DNA of 64,000 nt, from positions 46,251,715 to 46,315,714 of the forward strand of contig CM038467.1 in NCBI GenBank assembly GCA_021464415.1. The letters run 5' to 3'. Within the stretch, counting starts at the first letter, position 1. The number at the start of each line of letters is the position of its first letter. Under the pieces are notes generated by a model. That model saw only the letters and a list, made by a program, of their open reading frames with translations. It ran no database searches and was not told the origin of the DNA. This DNA is from Lonicera japonica. Taxonomy: Eukaryota; Streptophyta; Magnoliopsida; Dipsacales; Caprifoliaceae. Both the position numbers and the translations under genes were made by a program. Shown one piece after another: positions 11,918 to 21,811 of the stretch.

Positions 11918-12727
11918 TCAAAAATCTTTGACATTCTTAGGTGTAGGAAGTTTGGCGATCAATTCGATTTTTGCTTTATCCACCTCGATTCCTTCTAAAG
12001 AAATGATGTGCCCCAAAACAATTCCCTTGGTAACCATAAAATGGCACTTCTCCCAATTCAATACCAATTGCTTTTCCACGCATCTTTCCAAAACCTGTTC
12101 TAGGTTAGCCAAGCAATTGTCGAATGACTGACCATAGACAGTAAGGTCATCCATAAAAACTTCCAAAGTCCTTTCCACGATATCGCTAAAAATACTTAGC
12201 ATGCACCGTTGGAAAGTGGCCGGCGCATTACATAGTCCAAAGGGCATTCTTCGATAAGCGAAGGTACCAAAAGGGCATGTAAAGGTGGTCTTTTCTTGAT
12301 CATCTAGGTCAATCTCAATTTGATTGTAACCGGAAAAACCATCGAGGAACGAGTAATATTCATGGCCCGCTACCCTTTCTAGAGTTTGATCCAAAAAGGG
12401 GAGTGGGAAATGATCTTTACGAGTTGCCTCATTGAGTTTACGGTAGTCAATTCACATTCGCCACCCGGTGGTGACTCTTTGTGGAATCAACTCATTTGAT
12501 TCATTCTTGACTACCGTAAGACCCGATTTTTTCGGTACCACTTGAGTTGGACTAACCCATTTATTATATGAGATTGGATAGATGATCTTTGCATCCAACA
12601 ATTTTAACACCTCGTTCCTAACTACTTCTTGCATGTTAGGATTCAACCGGCGTTAAAATTGCCTTGATGTTTTTGCCCCATCCTCCAAGTGAATTTTATG
12701 TGTACAAATCAATGGGCTTATTCCTTG
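11918..12727 (-). pseudogene. Athila-type reverse transcriptase relic
   Basis: The frame 12394-11918 holds the palm (FLDGFSGYNQIEI, GTFAYRRMPFGLCNAPATFQ) and the catalytic motif in the form FMDDLTVYG. The N-terminal part (NPNMQEVVRNEVLKLLDA, WVSPTQVVPKKSG) lies in a separate frame at 12646-12452. A stop separates the two parts near 12450. Upstream the coding sequence runs up to the target site of the Tat insertion at 12728-12732, and it resumes at 31312 on the other side. In FMDD the two catalytic aspartates are kept. Confidence 0.85.
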
Positions 12728-12732
12728 GAGGT

Positions 12733-14020
12733 TGTGAGAATCCGGACCCCCGATCCCAGATGGTCCGCCGTTCTCGGTTTTTAATAGTTTTAAGAAACAC
12801 GTGTATTTGTGTAGAGTCGTCAGTTTGTTTTACGAGAAAACAAACAAAAGATCATACAAAGGACAATTCAAAGACGAATTATCGTTCATACGTTTAAAAC
12901 TAGAGATTCATTTAAACATTTACTTTTCTAGGGTTCGGGAACTACGTTACGAATTGGGAAGGTGTTAGGTACCCAATTCGCTGGGAAGGTGTTAGGCACC
13001 CAATTCGCCCTATCGGTCTCTTAATGGATCATGTATTTAATTCCTATTTTAGATATCTTGCAAGTAGTTTGGATAGTTTCTATAATAATCCTTTCTGGAT
13101 AAATTTAGATTAAAACCGTATTTTGAAATCAGACTCGAGCTTTGCGAGCGCCTACGTATTCACTCATAGAATGAAATCAGAGTCTCGTAGTTCCACTTGT
13201 TTGGAAAATGTTTTTGTATTTTTAGTTTGTTTTGAAAACGTGTCAAAACGGATTTTAGATTTCTTATAAAATTTAGAAAGGATTTATTTTGAAAACAATG
13301 AACTTCTTTGCAAGTTATCTAATTTTCTATATTAAAACGAATATTTAAATGCAGTATTGAAATCAGAAAAGTTATAGAAGAATATACCTGATGCGCTTGA
13401 AAAATAGAACAGAACCTTGCCTTGATTTTCGTTCCTTGCCTCCTTCTCTCTAACACTCTCTCTCTCTAAAACTTTTTCTCACTAACTTTCTCTCTAGAAA
13501 TTCCCTAAAAGAAAGACCTCTCTAATAATTTTGACAGCACTTTCACTTAGTAATAACACTATTGGGTGTTGATGCCCTCAAATGGGATCCCAAGGGTCCT
13601 ATTTATAGCACAAATTCTGCCAAAAACGCTCCAAAGGAGGCCAACCGCAGGGGGTAACCGCAGGGCTTGCGGTTGGGGCGTGCGGTTAGGGCGTACGGTT
13701 GGGGCGTGCTGCTGCGGTTAGGGCGTGCGGTTAGGGCGTGCGGCTGGAGCGTGCGGTTGGGGCGTGCGGCTAGGGCGTGCGGTTGGTGCGTGCGGCTAGG
13801 GCGTGCCGCTGGGTGCCAACCGTACGGTTGGGGCATGCGGCTGGCTCATAAAACTGTACAGTAACACTCGAAAAAAACCCAATTTTCTAATAGGGCGCGG
13901 CCCCCCCGCAACCTGTAAGTCGATCCCCGTCCTAGTAAGCGAAGAGGCAACAAAGGTTATGTCAGACTCCCAATGCGGCCGAAAATGGAGTCTTTCCTAA
14001 CAATCTTCTATATGTATGAT
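12733..14020 (-). repeat. 3' LTR of the large Tat element (main part)
   Basis: It starts TGTGAGAATCCGG, the outer end. It carries a TATA box (reverse strand, 13600-13607), a GCGTGCGGTTGGGG minisatellite and palindrome at 13660-13850 (perfect copy 13816-13831), and the CAATGCGGCCGAAAATGG block shared with the 5' LTR. It is interrupted at 14020 by a solo LTR and resumes at 15058 with TGACTCAACAC. About the first 50-60 bp of the LTR, on the inner side near 15090, look lost when compared with the 5' LTR. Confidence 0.85.
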
Positions 14021-15057
14021 TGTGAGAATCCGGACCCATACCCCGAGAGAATGAAAAGAGTCCTCGTTCTCGGTTTTATTTTGAAAAACGTGTTTTGTAG
14101 AGTCGCCAGTTTGTTTTACGAGAAAACAAACAAAAGATGTACGAAGGACAATCGGAAACGAATTACCTTTTGTTTGAAACCAGAGATTTATTTTGAAAAT
14201 TGACTTTCTAGGGTTCGGACTACGTTACGAATTGGGAAGGTGTTAGGCACCCAATTCGCCCTTTCGGTCCTTAATGGATCATGTATCTTATTCCTATTTT
14301 AGAATCTTGCAAAGTTCGAAGTTTTCATAATAGTCCTTTCGGATAAATCTAGTTTAAAACAATATTTTGAAATCAGACTCGAGCTTTCGGCCTACGTTTA
14401 TTTTGAAATCAAGTCTCGTAGTTCCTTTTGTTTGGAAACTGTTTTTGATTTTTGTTTTGTTTTGAAAACGTGTCAAAACGGATTTTAGATTTCTTGTAAA
14501 ACTTAGAAAGGACTTATTTTGAAAACAATACGAGTTATCTAATTTTCTATATTAAAAAAAACAAACGATATTGAAATTAAGAAAAGATCGTACCTATGCG
14601 CTTGCCGAAGAAATGAGAGCCTTGCCCTGTTGCCTTGCTTGCTTCCTTCTCTCTCTAGAACTTTCTCTCTCTAGATTTCTCTCTCTAGAAATTCTCTTTC
14701 GGAAACTTTCTCTCAAATTTTTCTAAAATGACTCTCTAATAATTTTGACAGAGTTCCTACTTTAAAAACATACGAGTGTTGATGTCCCCAAATGAAGCCC
14801 AGGGTCCTATTTATAGCAAAAATCGCCAAAAACGCTCCAAAAGAGGCCAACCGCAAAGGGTAGCCGCAGGGCGTGCGGCTGGGGCGTGCGGCTAGGTGCC
14901 AACCGACGGTTGGGGAAACCGTCCAGGTGACGTTTAAGCGAAGTGGCGACAAGGTTGCGGGTTCGGGTTTTCCCTAAAGTCTCTTGTATGCGTGACTCAA
15001 GACTTGATGCAAAATTCTTGTTAGGTTCACACGGAGTCGCGGATTGGGGTGTTCACA
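14021..15057 (-). mobile_element. Solo Tat LTR nested inside the 3' LTR
   Basis: It is a complete LTR from TGTGAGAATCC to GGTGTTCACA, inserted in the host LTR between ATGTATGAT and ATGTGACTCAAC. The uninterrupted 5' LTR reads ATGTATGATGACTCAAC there, so the target copies are ATGAT and a one-base-deleted version. At 1037 bp it is about 200-330 bp shorter than its relatives, through many short internal losses. A TATA box on the minus strand lies at 14809-14816. Confidence 0.8.
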
Positions 15058-15410
15058 ATGTGACTCAACACTTTTGCAAGAGGCAGTGTTCGCCCAATTC
15101 GGGTGAATCTCAGGTGAATCCAATATGGTGATAATTTCGAATGTCTCTCCTGGCATTTGGATCTGTTGATCATGATTCACGACTGCCCCTTTCCTTTCGG
15201 CTCTTATTCTTTTCTATTTTGGCAGATGGCACACCATCTTGCTTTATGTGAGAAGTTTCGTAGTCGAGTCAAATGATTGCAACAAAAAAGTGCTTCAAAG
15301 GTTCCCATTCTTAGGAAAAGTGAAAGAGTGTTTTAGGTTTTGTAGTATCCTTCGTGGGGATCTGGAGTAAGAAGAAATCAATATCTCTTGAGAAATTTGA
15401 AGACTCCCAT
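15058..15410 (-). other. End of 3' LTR and adjoining 3' UTR
   Basis: 15058 to about 15090 completes the interrupted 3' LTR. Beyond it, TTGGATTCACCTGAG-like sequence (minus) resembles the stretch before the LTR at 9202. A pyrimidine run at 15186-15198 (purine-rich on the minus strand) is a candidate polypurine tract, but it is not adjacent to the present LTR edge. No gene is seen. Confidence 0.5.
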
Positions 15411-15905
15411 CGTGGGGAGTGTGGGGACAAAGTTATTCCCTTTGTGGGGAATGCATGGTAAAGGTTATTTCCCTTCGTGGGGAAAGGGGATCGGAAAAAA
15501 TTCCCATCGTGGGAATGCAAAGAATTCCTAACTCTGAGGAATCCGAAAAAATTCCCTTCGTGGGGAACACGTGGAGTCGTTATTTCCCTTCGTGGGAGAA
15601 AGTGGTTTCGGAAAAATTCCCATCGTGGGGAACGCGAAGAATTCCTAACTCTGAGGAATCCAAAAAAATTCCCTTTGTGGGGAACACGTGGAGTCGTTAT
15701 TTCCCTTCGTGGAGGAAAGTGGTTTCGGAAAAATTCCCATGTGGGGAATGCGAAGAATTCCTAACTCTGAGGAACCCAAAAAAATTCCATTTGTGGGGAA
15801 CACGTGGAGTTGTTATTTCCCTTCGTGGGGAAAGTGGTTTCGGAAAAATTCCCATCATGGGGAATGCGAAGAATTCCTAACTCTAAGGAATCCGGGAAAA
15901 TTCTA
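15411..15905. repeat. 116-117 bp tandem repeat array
   Basis: The marker CCTAACTCTGAGG recurs at 15527, 15644, 15760 and 15876, a spacing of 117, 116 and 116 bp. Each unit carries two or three copies of an inner TTCCCTTCGTGGGGA or TTCCCATCGTGGGGA module, so the array is a repeat of repeats. The open frames crossing it are by-products of stop-poor units. It lies between the 3' LTR and the antisense genes of the Tat element. Confidence 0.85.
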
Positions 15906-16777
15906 CTAACCCTGTCTCATTGCCATGGTTCCGCTACTGCTTTATTGGTTTATTAAAAATAACATGCTAGAGAGAACTGTTTCGCAAGTTGGAGTGCCTT
16001 TTCTTTCCCATTCCTTTCTACCCTCAGTTTTGACCTTTGGCTTTATTGGGAATCAGAATTTTGAATCAACTTTTCCTAAAACATTCGGACCTTTGTGCCT
16101 GGATTTTGGGATCTGACTTTTCTCTACCCTGAGTCTTCCTCTCTTCGGTCGTGGGGATATAATTTCGCTTGGATTTCCCAATTATCCTCAAGCTACCCTC
16201 TGATCTTTTCTACAGGGAAGATGCTGGTCATGTATCGTTTACTGTTTTTCGATACCCTTATTGCTCCCTCTTTTGATTATCTGGCCCTTTTAGTTTTTTG
16301 GGCTTCCGAATTTTACTTGCCCTTTTCTTTCTTGGCTTTTTCCAAAATAGGAGCCTTACTCACCTAAGATGTAGCCCTCCGCCTTTTGGCACAGCTGTCA
16401 CTCTTAGTGTGGCTCTCCCTGTCGATTTTCTTCGTTTCTATTTTTCTCACTTTTTTCTCTCTTGGACCAACGGGATTTTGCCCTTTTCTACTCTTTCAAT
16501 TTTTTCTGGTACCCGATTCCTCTTTTACACATTCATTTTTATCAATTAGATTCGAGCCTTGTGGATAATGGATCCATCCTCTTGAATTTCGGTTCCTCCA
16601 CAGACTTTTGGAATGTCAAACTTTGGGCTTTGATCAATCGTCTCGTGCGTGTGCGTCAGTCTTGGTTCTCTTGTGTCTGAAAAATGGGTTCAGAACTCGT
16701 CATTTCTCTCTCTTATTTATTTTATTTTTTTTCAAACTGGTCAAAAAATGAGGGTAGCCACAGGCCTGACCCCCCCT
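15906..16777. other. 3' UTR of the Tat element, no gene
   Basis: T/C-rich on the plus strand. The sequence at 16340-16430 matches 7281-7370 of the pol-less Tat copy in reverse, so it is part of the family's conserved 3' region. The Phe/Leu/Ser-rich frames here have no recognisable motif. Confidence 0.55.
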
Positions 16778-16843
16778 AACCGTACGGCTGTTTGGATCAT
16801 TCTCGTCACTTCTTCTTGCAATCTCTCTCTAGCATATAAATAT
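16778..16843 (+). promoter_or_regulatory. Putative promoter of the first antisense gene
   Basis: AACCGTACGG, the core of the LTR palindrome, lies at 16778-16787. A TATA box (TATAAATAT) follows at 16835-16843, and the first usable ATG is at 16890. The order palindrome, TATA, start codon repeats what is seen at the second antisense gene and in the LTRs. Function is inferred from this shared architecture. Confidence 0.5.
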
Positions 16844-16889
16844 CTGATTTTCAAAAATATTTAGTGAGTATTTTACACGAGTGTGAGTA

Positions 16890-19614
16890 ATGGCATTTGC
16901 GAGGCTACTATCAATTTTCGTATTCATGATGATGGGGGGCCCACCGGAGGGTGGGGATGCGCCGGAGCTACTTCCTGGCGATGGGATGGAGTCTATTACG
17001 GCGATGATGGACGGCCGATTAGTATGCGCGAGGCATCACGACGACTGGGAGGGTGTGGCCTGGGAGGGGCCACTGGGGACAGACGGCTCTTTACGTCGAG
17101 CGATGTATCTTGACGTGCCCTTGATCTCGCCGGGAGAGGGACGGGAGTGATGGAGCCTGCGGCATACGAGATCCGTCGCCGTACTCGGGTATATGCTGAT
17201 TTTTATGCCATATGATATTTTAAAACATGCAATGCCATGATGTGCATGAAATATGATAAATTTAATAATTACTTGCCATAATCAACATACTTAACATAGT
17301 TTATTTTTAAAATATGCATTATCCAATATTAATTGAAATAGTGAGTTCTAAATTTTATTAAAACACGTAATTGTGACAGAGGATTGGACGTTGCCGCGGT
17401 ATCACACGTGCCACACCCGAGCTACGAGATCAGCTACCCCCGTTGGTGAGGGCCTATTTGAGCGCTACTCCATTCGGACGATTTATCGAGGTGCTGCCTG
17501 GCGGAGAGTTCCAGCGATCAGTTAGTCTGCCGACAGTATTAGGAGAGAGATGGTGGGACACGACGCGCACTTTCCATTGGAGTTGGGGAGAGATGACGCT
17601 GACCCCGGAGGATGTATTCGTGCTGATGGGACTCCATTTGGAGGAGAGGCTCTGGCGCCCAACCCCCGGTTGCGAGTTACACTAGATGGGATGGGCGCAG
17701 CACTAGGTTGGAGGCCGAACCGGATCGTGGCAGACGGGATACCTCACACGGCGATGGTGCATCACATCGAGGCGGAGAGCGAGAGGTTTGGGGACGGACT
17801 AATGACACGGCAGGAGGTCCGACAGTTGTCTCGGTGTTTTCTACTACTGATGATACACGACTTCTTCTATGCACGGGGCGGCGACAACCTACGGCTATGG
17901 TGGCTGCCTTACTTGCGGTTCTTCGACCAGCTGTACACATCTGCCTGGTGAGGTTATGTACTGGCGGTGCTGTACGAGTCGATGGACTTGGTGTATATTC
18001 AATGTAGCAGGTGCAGTGGAGCCCATGGCCCGCATTCGTGACGCAGCAGTGGGGTATGCGGATGCGTTGGCGGCGGCTCGTTCGAGGCGACTATTTTTGC
18101 ATCAGTATGGTGCGGCTTTCTACCTAGGGGAGCGCGTGGTGCGGCAGCACACTCCTGGGCTAGGCTTTAGGGTCCCGACCTGGCCTCGTTCTTGGGAGGT
18201 GTCCCGATGGAGGGCTTGCTGGTGGAAGGGGAGTATGGGACATTCGCGCACCGCTACTTGATGAGGGAGATGAAGGGCGTGCGCGATAGGGTGATATACG
18301 CGAGGTATGCTGCCATCGGGGGAGATCCGATGCTCATTCGGGGGCAGTTGTACATCTCACAGCGGGTCCCACATCAGCCCACTCCTGCGCCGAACCAAAA
18401 GGCGAAGGGGATTGCAGATTCGGACGATAAGGATCCGCATGGCGAGAGGGATGCGGAACCGCCGCAGGGGGAGGAGGAGGAAGGCGAAGAAGGTGGGTCG
18501 GAAGAGGTCCCTTTAGGAGGAGACAACGGTGGATCGCCCCCGGTTCGGTCAGGCAGAGGAGGGGTCGAGGGGCCGACTGCTGCGGTCTCGCCCGGACGAG
18601 GTAGGGCGACAAGGGGTGGGAGGAGTCCGTTGGGAGGTCGGAGTCCCGTATCGAGGCCGCCCATTCCACCGGCGATGGCAGGGAGAACGCCTCAATTGTC
18701 TTCGGAGGATATGAGACAGATGCTGGAGGCGGTGCAGACATGGATTGGGCCCAGCATGTGTCATTCTCGCCATTGCTGCGCACGCCCGTGGGGTTGCCAT
18801 GTGCTGGGTCCGTGGGGTTGAGGCCATACTCTTTGTCAATCCCTTCCTCAGGAACTGCTCGCGGTATAGTCTTTCGGGAGTTACGAGAGAGGGAGGTCCA
18901 GCTGGGAGTGGAGGCGGGCATCGGTCAAACTCCGGCCGGTGAGGGCGGTGACAAGGGGAAGGGCAAAGTGGTGGCGCCCGAGTCGGAGATGGGAGAGGAT
19001 ACCGGGGAGGACATACCCCCGGTGGGCGGCGCTGGTGGAGCTGGTCCGTCACAGGCTGATGTGGCATCGACGTCCTACTCGATCCCGGAGTACCTGCGGG
19101 ATATCCCTTACCTGGATCTCGGTCTACCGAAGAGCTACCGGATTCCCGATGTGCCCGTGGATGATGAGCAGATGGGGGCCCTAGCGCACGTCTCGGACGA
19201 GGAGGTACATTATCTTTTAAAAGTTACGTAAATGAATTATTGTGAACGATGACTGACAACTGTGTTTTGTGGCAAATGGGCTTATTCCGACTCCGCGAGG
19301 TAGCTGAGTTGCTGAGGAGCTACTTTAACATGTACGGACTGCTGACGTTCGCTGCTCCCTTCCCGATGGAGTCCATGGGGCGGTATAGCAGACGCTTGGC
19401 GGGCGATACAACGGTTACCTATCATCCTTCTCGTTCGCGGTCTCGATCGGCGGCGCCATCCCAGTCGGTCCAGCAGTCGAGGCGCACTTCCCGGCTTGGC
19501 CCTTATCCTCATGGCGAGGGTCGTACGATCTCGGAGAGTCCAGCGGAGGGTGCGGGAGAGACGGAAGCGAAGCGGCCGCGCACGATGGATCCTCCCCCTT
19601 CTCCCCAGCGTTGA
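16890..19614 (+). pseudogene. Antisense plant mobile domain (PMD) gene
   Basis: This is a GC-rich reading region on the strand opposite gag-pol. From 16890 a first exon-like part leads to a possible intron (donor GTATATG about 17190, acceptor TTGTGACAG about 17383). The PMD core follows: ATPELRDQLPPLVRAYL, then DTTRTFHWSWGEMTLTPEDV (17443-17660), and after a frameshift near 17670, ARGGDNLRLWWLPYLRFFDQ (to 17951). A TGA at 17949-17951 interrupts the domain. The C-terminal half (18192-19614) is low-complexity: an acidic EEEEGEEGGSEE run, an RGRATRGGRSPLGG basic stretch, SRSRSRSAAP and a final EAKRPRTMDPPP that resembles a nuclear localisation signal. PMD proteins occur in Tat elements and in the host MAIN/MAIL1 family (known). 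The role here is unknown. Breaks make this copy a pseudogene. Confidence 0.75.
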
Positions 19615-20106
19615 TGTGTTGTGACTGATGGTTTGATGATGTTAGGTTTTGTTTAGGAAAGAGAATTTTAATTTAAGTAGCTAATTTAGTTATGTTTTGA
19701 TTTTAATAAAGACTTTGTTAATTTTAGTGGTTAATTTAAATATGTTTGTTTTGTTAGGAAAAAATGTTTGTTTATTAGTGTGACCGGTTTTGATTTATGA
19801 ATAAAAATATTTATGCTTTTTTAGAGAAAACATGTTTGCGTGCGATGTGATGTGAATGTTATAATATTATGGTGAATGTATTTTGGTTATATAACACATG
19901 TTGGCAAAACCATTATGAACTCGATTAAAATGAAAAATGATTAATTATATATTGGCGAACGTATCATAAATGTATGCATGCAATGATGGATCGTTCTCCC
20001 TGAATAAAGTCTGGCAACATTTTTATATCATGATGTATTATTGTAAAGAAGAATTTTGAAAACGAAGATTTTTGAGAAAACGGAGATTTTTGACCAAGGA
20101 GGAGAG
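19615..20106. other. Spacer between the two antisense genes
   Basis: AT-rich sequence with no open frame of note. It would hold the 3' UTR of the first antisense gene and upstream sequence of the second. Nothing else is recognised. Confidence 0.5.
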
Positions 20107-20191
20107 CCAACCGCACGCCCTACCCGCAAGGGGTAGCCGTACGGTTGGTAGCCAGCCGTGCGGTTGGCCTGTGCATTTTTGCTATAAATAG
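20107..20191 (+). promoter_or_regulatory. LTR-like promoter of the second antisense gene
   Basis: CAACCGCACGCCC, then AGCCGTACGGTTGG (palindrome core 20137-20144) and CCGTGCGGTTGG form a short version of the LTR repeat cluster. They are followed by a TATA box at 20183-20190. The 17 bases ATTTTTGCTATAAATAG are identical to those around the LTR TATA at 3751. The ATG of the antisense gene lies about 90 bp downstream, at 20278. A promoter copied from, or ancestral to, the LTR promoter is the simplest reading. Confidence 0.7.
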
Positions 20192-20277
20192 AGCGCGAAT
20201 TTGTCCTTTTTTCCCATAAAAATCACTATTCACTCTACCCTTCTAGCCTAAAAGTAGATTGTCTTTCTTCTGCCGTC

Positions 20278-21497
20278 ATGTCTATCTTCCGTACCAGTGC
20301 TGCCTTTTCCCTCTTGTCCGATTTTGTGTCTTTGGCCGAGGCCGACTGCGGTCTCAACTGGGGCGAACTGAGCCACCTTCACCGTTGGTGTTCGCACGAG
20401 ATCAACTATTCGTTCCTGCTTGGTTTTGCTGAGTTCTGGGATGCTGAGGATCATTGCTTCCGTATCGGGTTAGACGAGCTCTGCCTGACGATCAAGGAGT
20501 TCACTTTGCTGACGTTCTCATGGCCGTTGGCGTCTTTGCGGGATGCGAGGAGCCCTCGGGATATGCTGGCGGAGTTTTTAGGTCTACGGGAGAGTGAGTG
20601 TCGATCGATGATTGTAGACGGACAGCTCCACTTACGTCGCCTGGCTGACTTCTTCCTGCAGCATGGCGATGATCCGGCTTACTTTTCAGGTCGGACTGCT
20701 GCCTGTATGATCTTTACTTTTTCTCAGATGCTTCTAGTTACTGATGACGCTATTATGGTTGATCCTCTTATTATTCGTGTTGTATCTGAGGCTAGATGCG
20801 GCCATTTGGTGACTCCCATCTTACTGGCGGAGAACTGAATGGTCTGGATGCCGTGGTTCAGTGCCGACTTAGCCATTTTAGGGGTAGCCCATATCTGCTG
20901 TATATGTGGGTTACTGAGAGGTTTCGATATTTGGGGATTCGACTTCCCTGGGATTCTCGGCACTTCTTTCTTCGTCCCGACTATGCCCTGATCCATCGTT
21001 TGTCATCCTTTGACTGGGCTGTGCGTTTTTCTGAGTCTTCTTCGTTGATTCGTTGGGATATCCCATGGTGGCGCATGAGGACCATGATCATGAGTATGGG
21101 TGGGCAGAACTACCTCCGATTCCGTGGTTTACGAGAGACATCGTTCTACATACCCAGCCGGTTGACTAGACAGTTCGGCCTTCCTCTGAGTATACCCCTC
21201 CCACTTAGAGATTTTCCTTCGGTTGCGCTGCCTATTACCCCGAGGTTGGAGATGACTTTACGAGGTCTTTGGTCTACTCGTTTTGTTCGTCGATTCCATG
21301 GAGGAGAGCTCGGCATTACCCAGGTGACTCGGTCTGACGTTGTACTGCATGTTTGGCGTCGAGTTCGTCAGACCATCGAGCAGGAGCCTATGATGATGAG
21401 GTGGTTTAGGTTTGCGGACTCACGAGTGACGGAGGAGACAGTACTTGCTTCATATCAGACCATGGATTCGAGAGAGGATCTTATACTCCACTTCTGA
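20278..21497 (+). pseudogene. Antisense retroelement-associated ORF (DUF7745-like)
   Basis: There are two consecutive frames, 20278-20838 and, after a shift between about 20815 and 20838, 20796-21497; together they cover about 400 residues. The first contains FWDAEDHCFRIGLDELCLTI, then the LAEFLGL block. The second contains FRGSPYLLYMWVTERF, IRWDIPWWRM and a C-terminal VLHVWRRVRQT. The pattern of an aromatic-WD entry, the RGSPxLL helix and the RWxxPW block is that of a plant protein family found mainly in retroelements (I recall it as DUF7745; name from memory, moderately sure). The gene runs tail-to-tail with integrase, ending 315 bp from it. No biochemical function is known to me. One frameshift inactivates it as read. 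Confidence 0.6.
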
Positions 21498-21811
21498 CTG
21501 ATGGTTTTGCTGGTTAGGTTAGGTTTGGTATGCTACTTCTTTATGAAAGCTTTTTGTATGTAGGTAGGTGGGCCTTTGTAGGAAAAGTATGTAGGAGCTT
21601 GGTGTATGTAGGTTTGTTTTTGTTTGAAAGGACTTTGGTTATATATATATGGAAAATCTCTTTTTGTCTCCTTTTTTGCTTTCAAATGGATGAATCTTAT
21701 TATAATGAATAGACCGGGCCTGATATTCAGGTTGCCTACGTTTCCCCAGATAGTAACATCTTTTTTTTTTTGGGGGGGGGGCTCAGGTCCTCGTAGTTCA
21801 TGATCACACTC
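21498..21811. other. Convergent 3' ends of antisense gene and integrase
   Basis: No gene. It contains a T-run followed by a G-run (21762-21781) and the ACCGGGCCTGATATTCAGG block shared, in reverse, with 4960-5090 of the other Tat copy. It would be the shared 3' UTR of the two opposed transcripts. Confidence 0.5.

Noticed and set aside
13603..13864. Frames with repeated RLGRAVRA or ARPNRT words in the Tat LTRs
   Set aside because: Translations of the 14-bp LTR minisatellite, not genes.
15419..15880. Repetitive 153-residue frame and two overlapping ones
   Set aside because: They run through the 116-117 bp tandem array, whose unit length is not always a multiple of three; openness comes from stop-poor repeats.
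18334..19067. Long minus-strand Pro/Arg-rich frames opposite the PMD gene
   Set aside because: They are the complement of a GC-rich coding region, with low-complexity composition and no domain.
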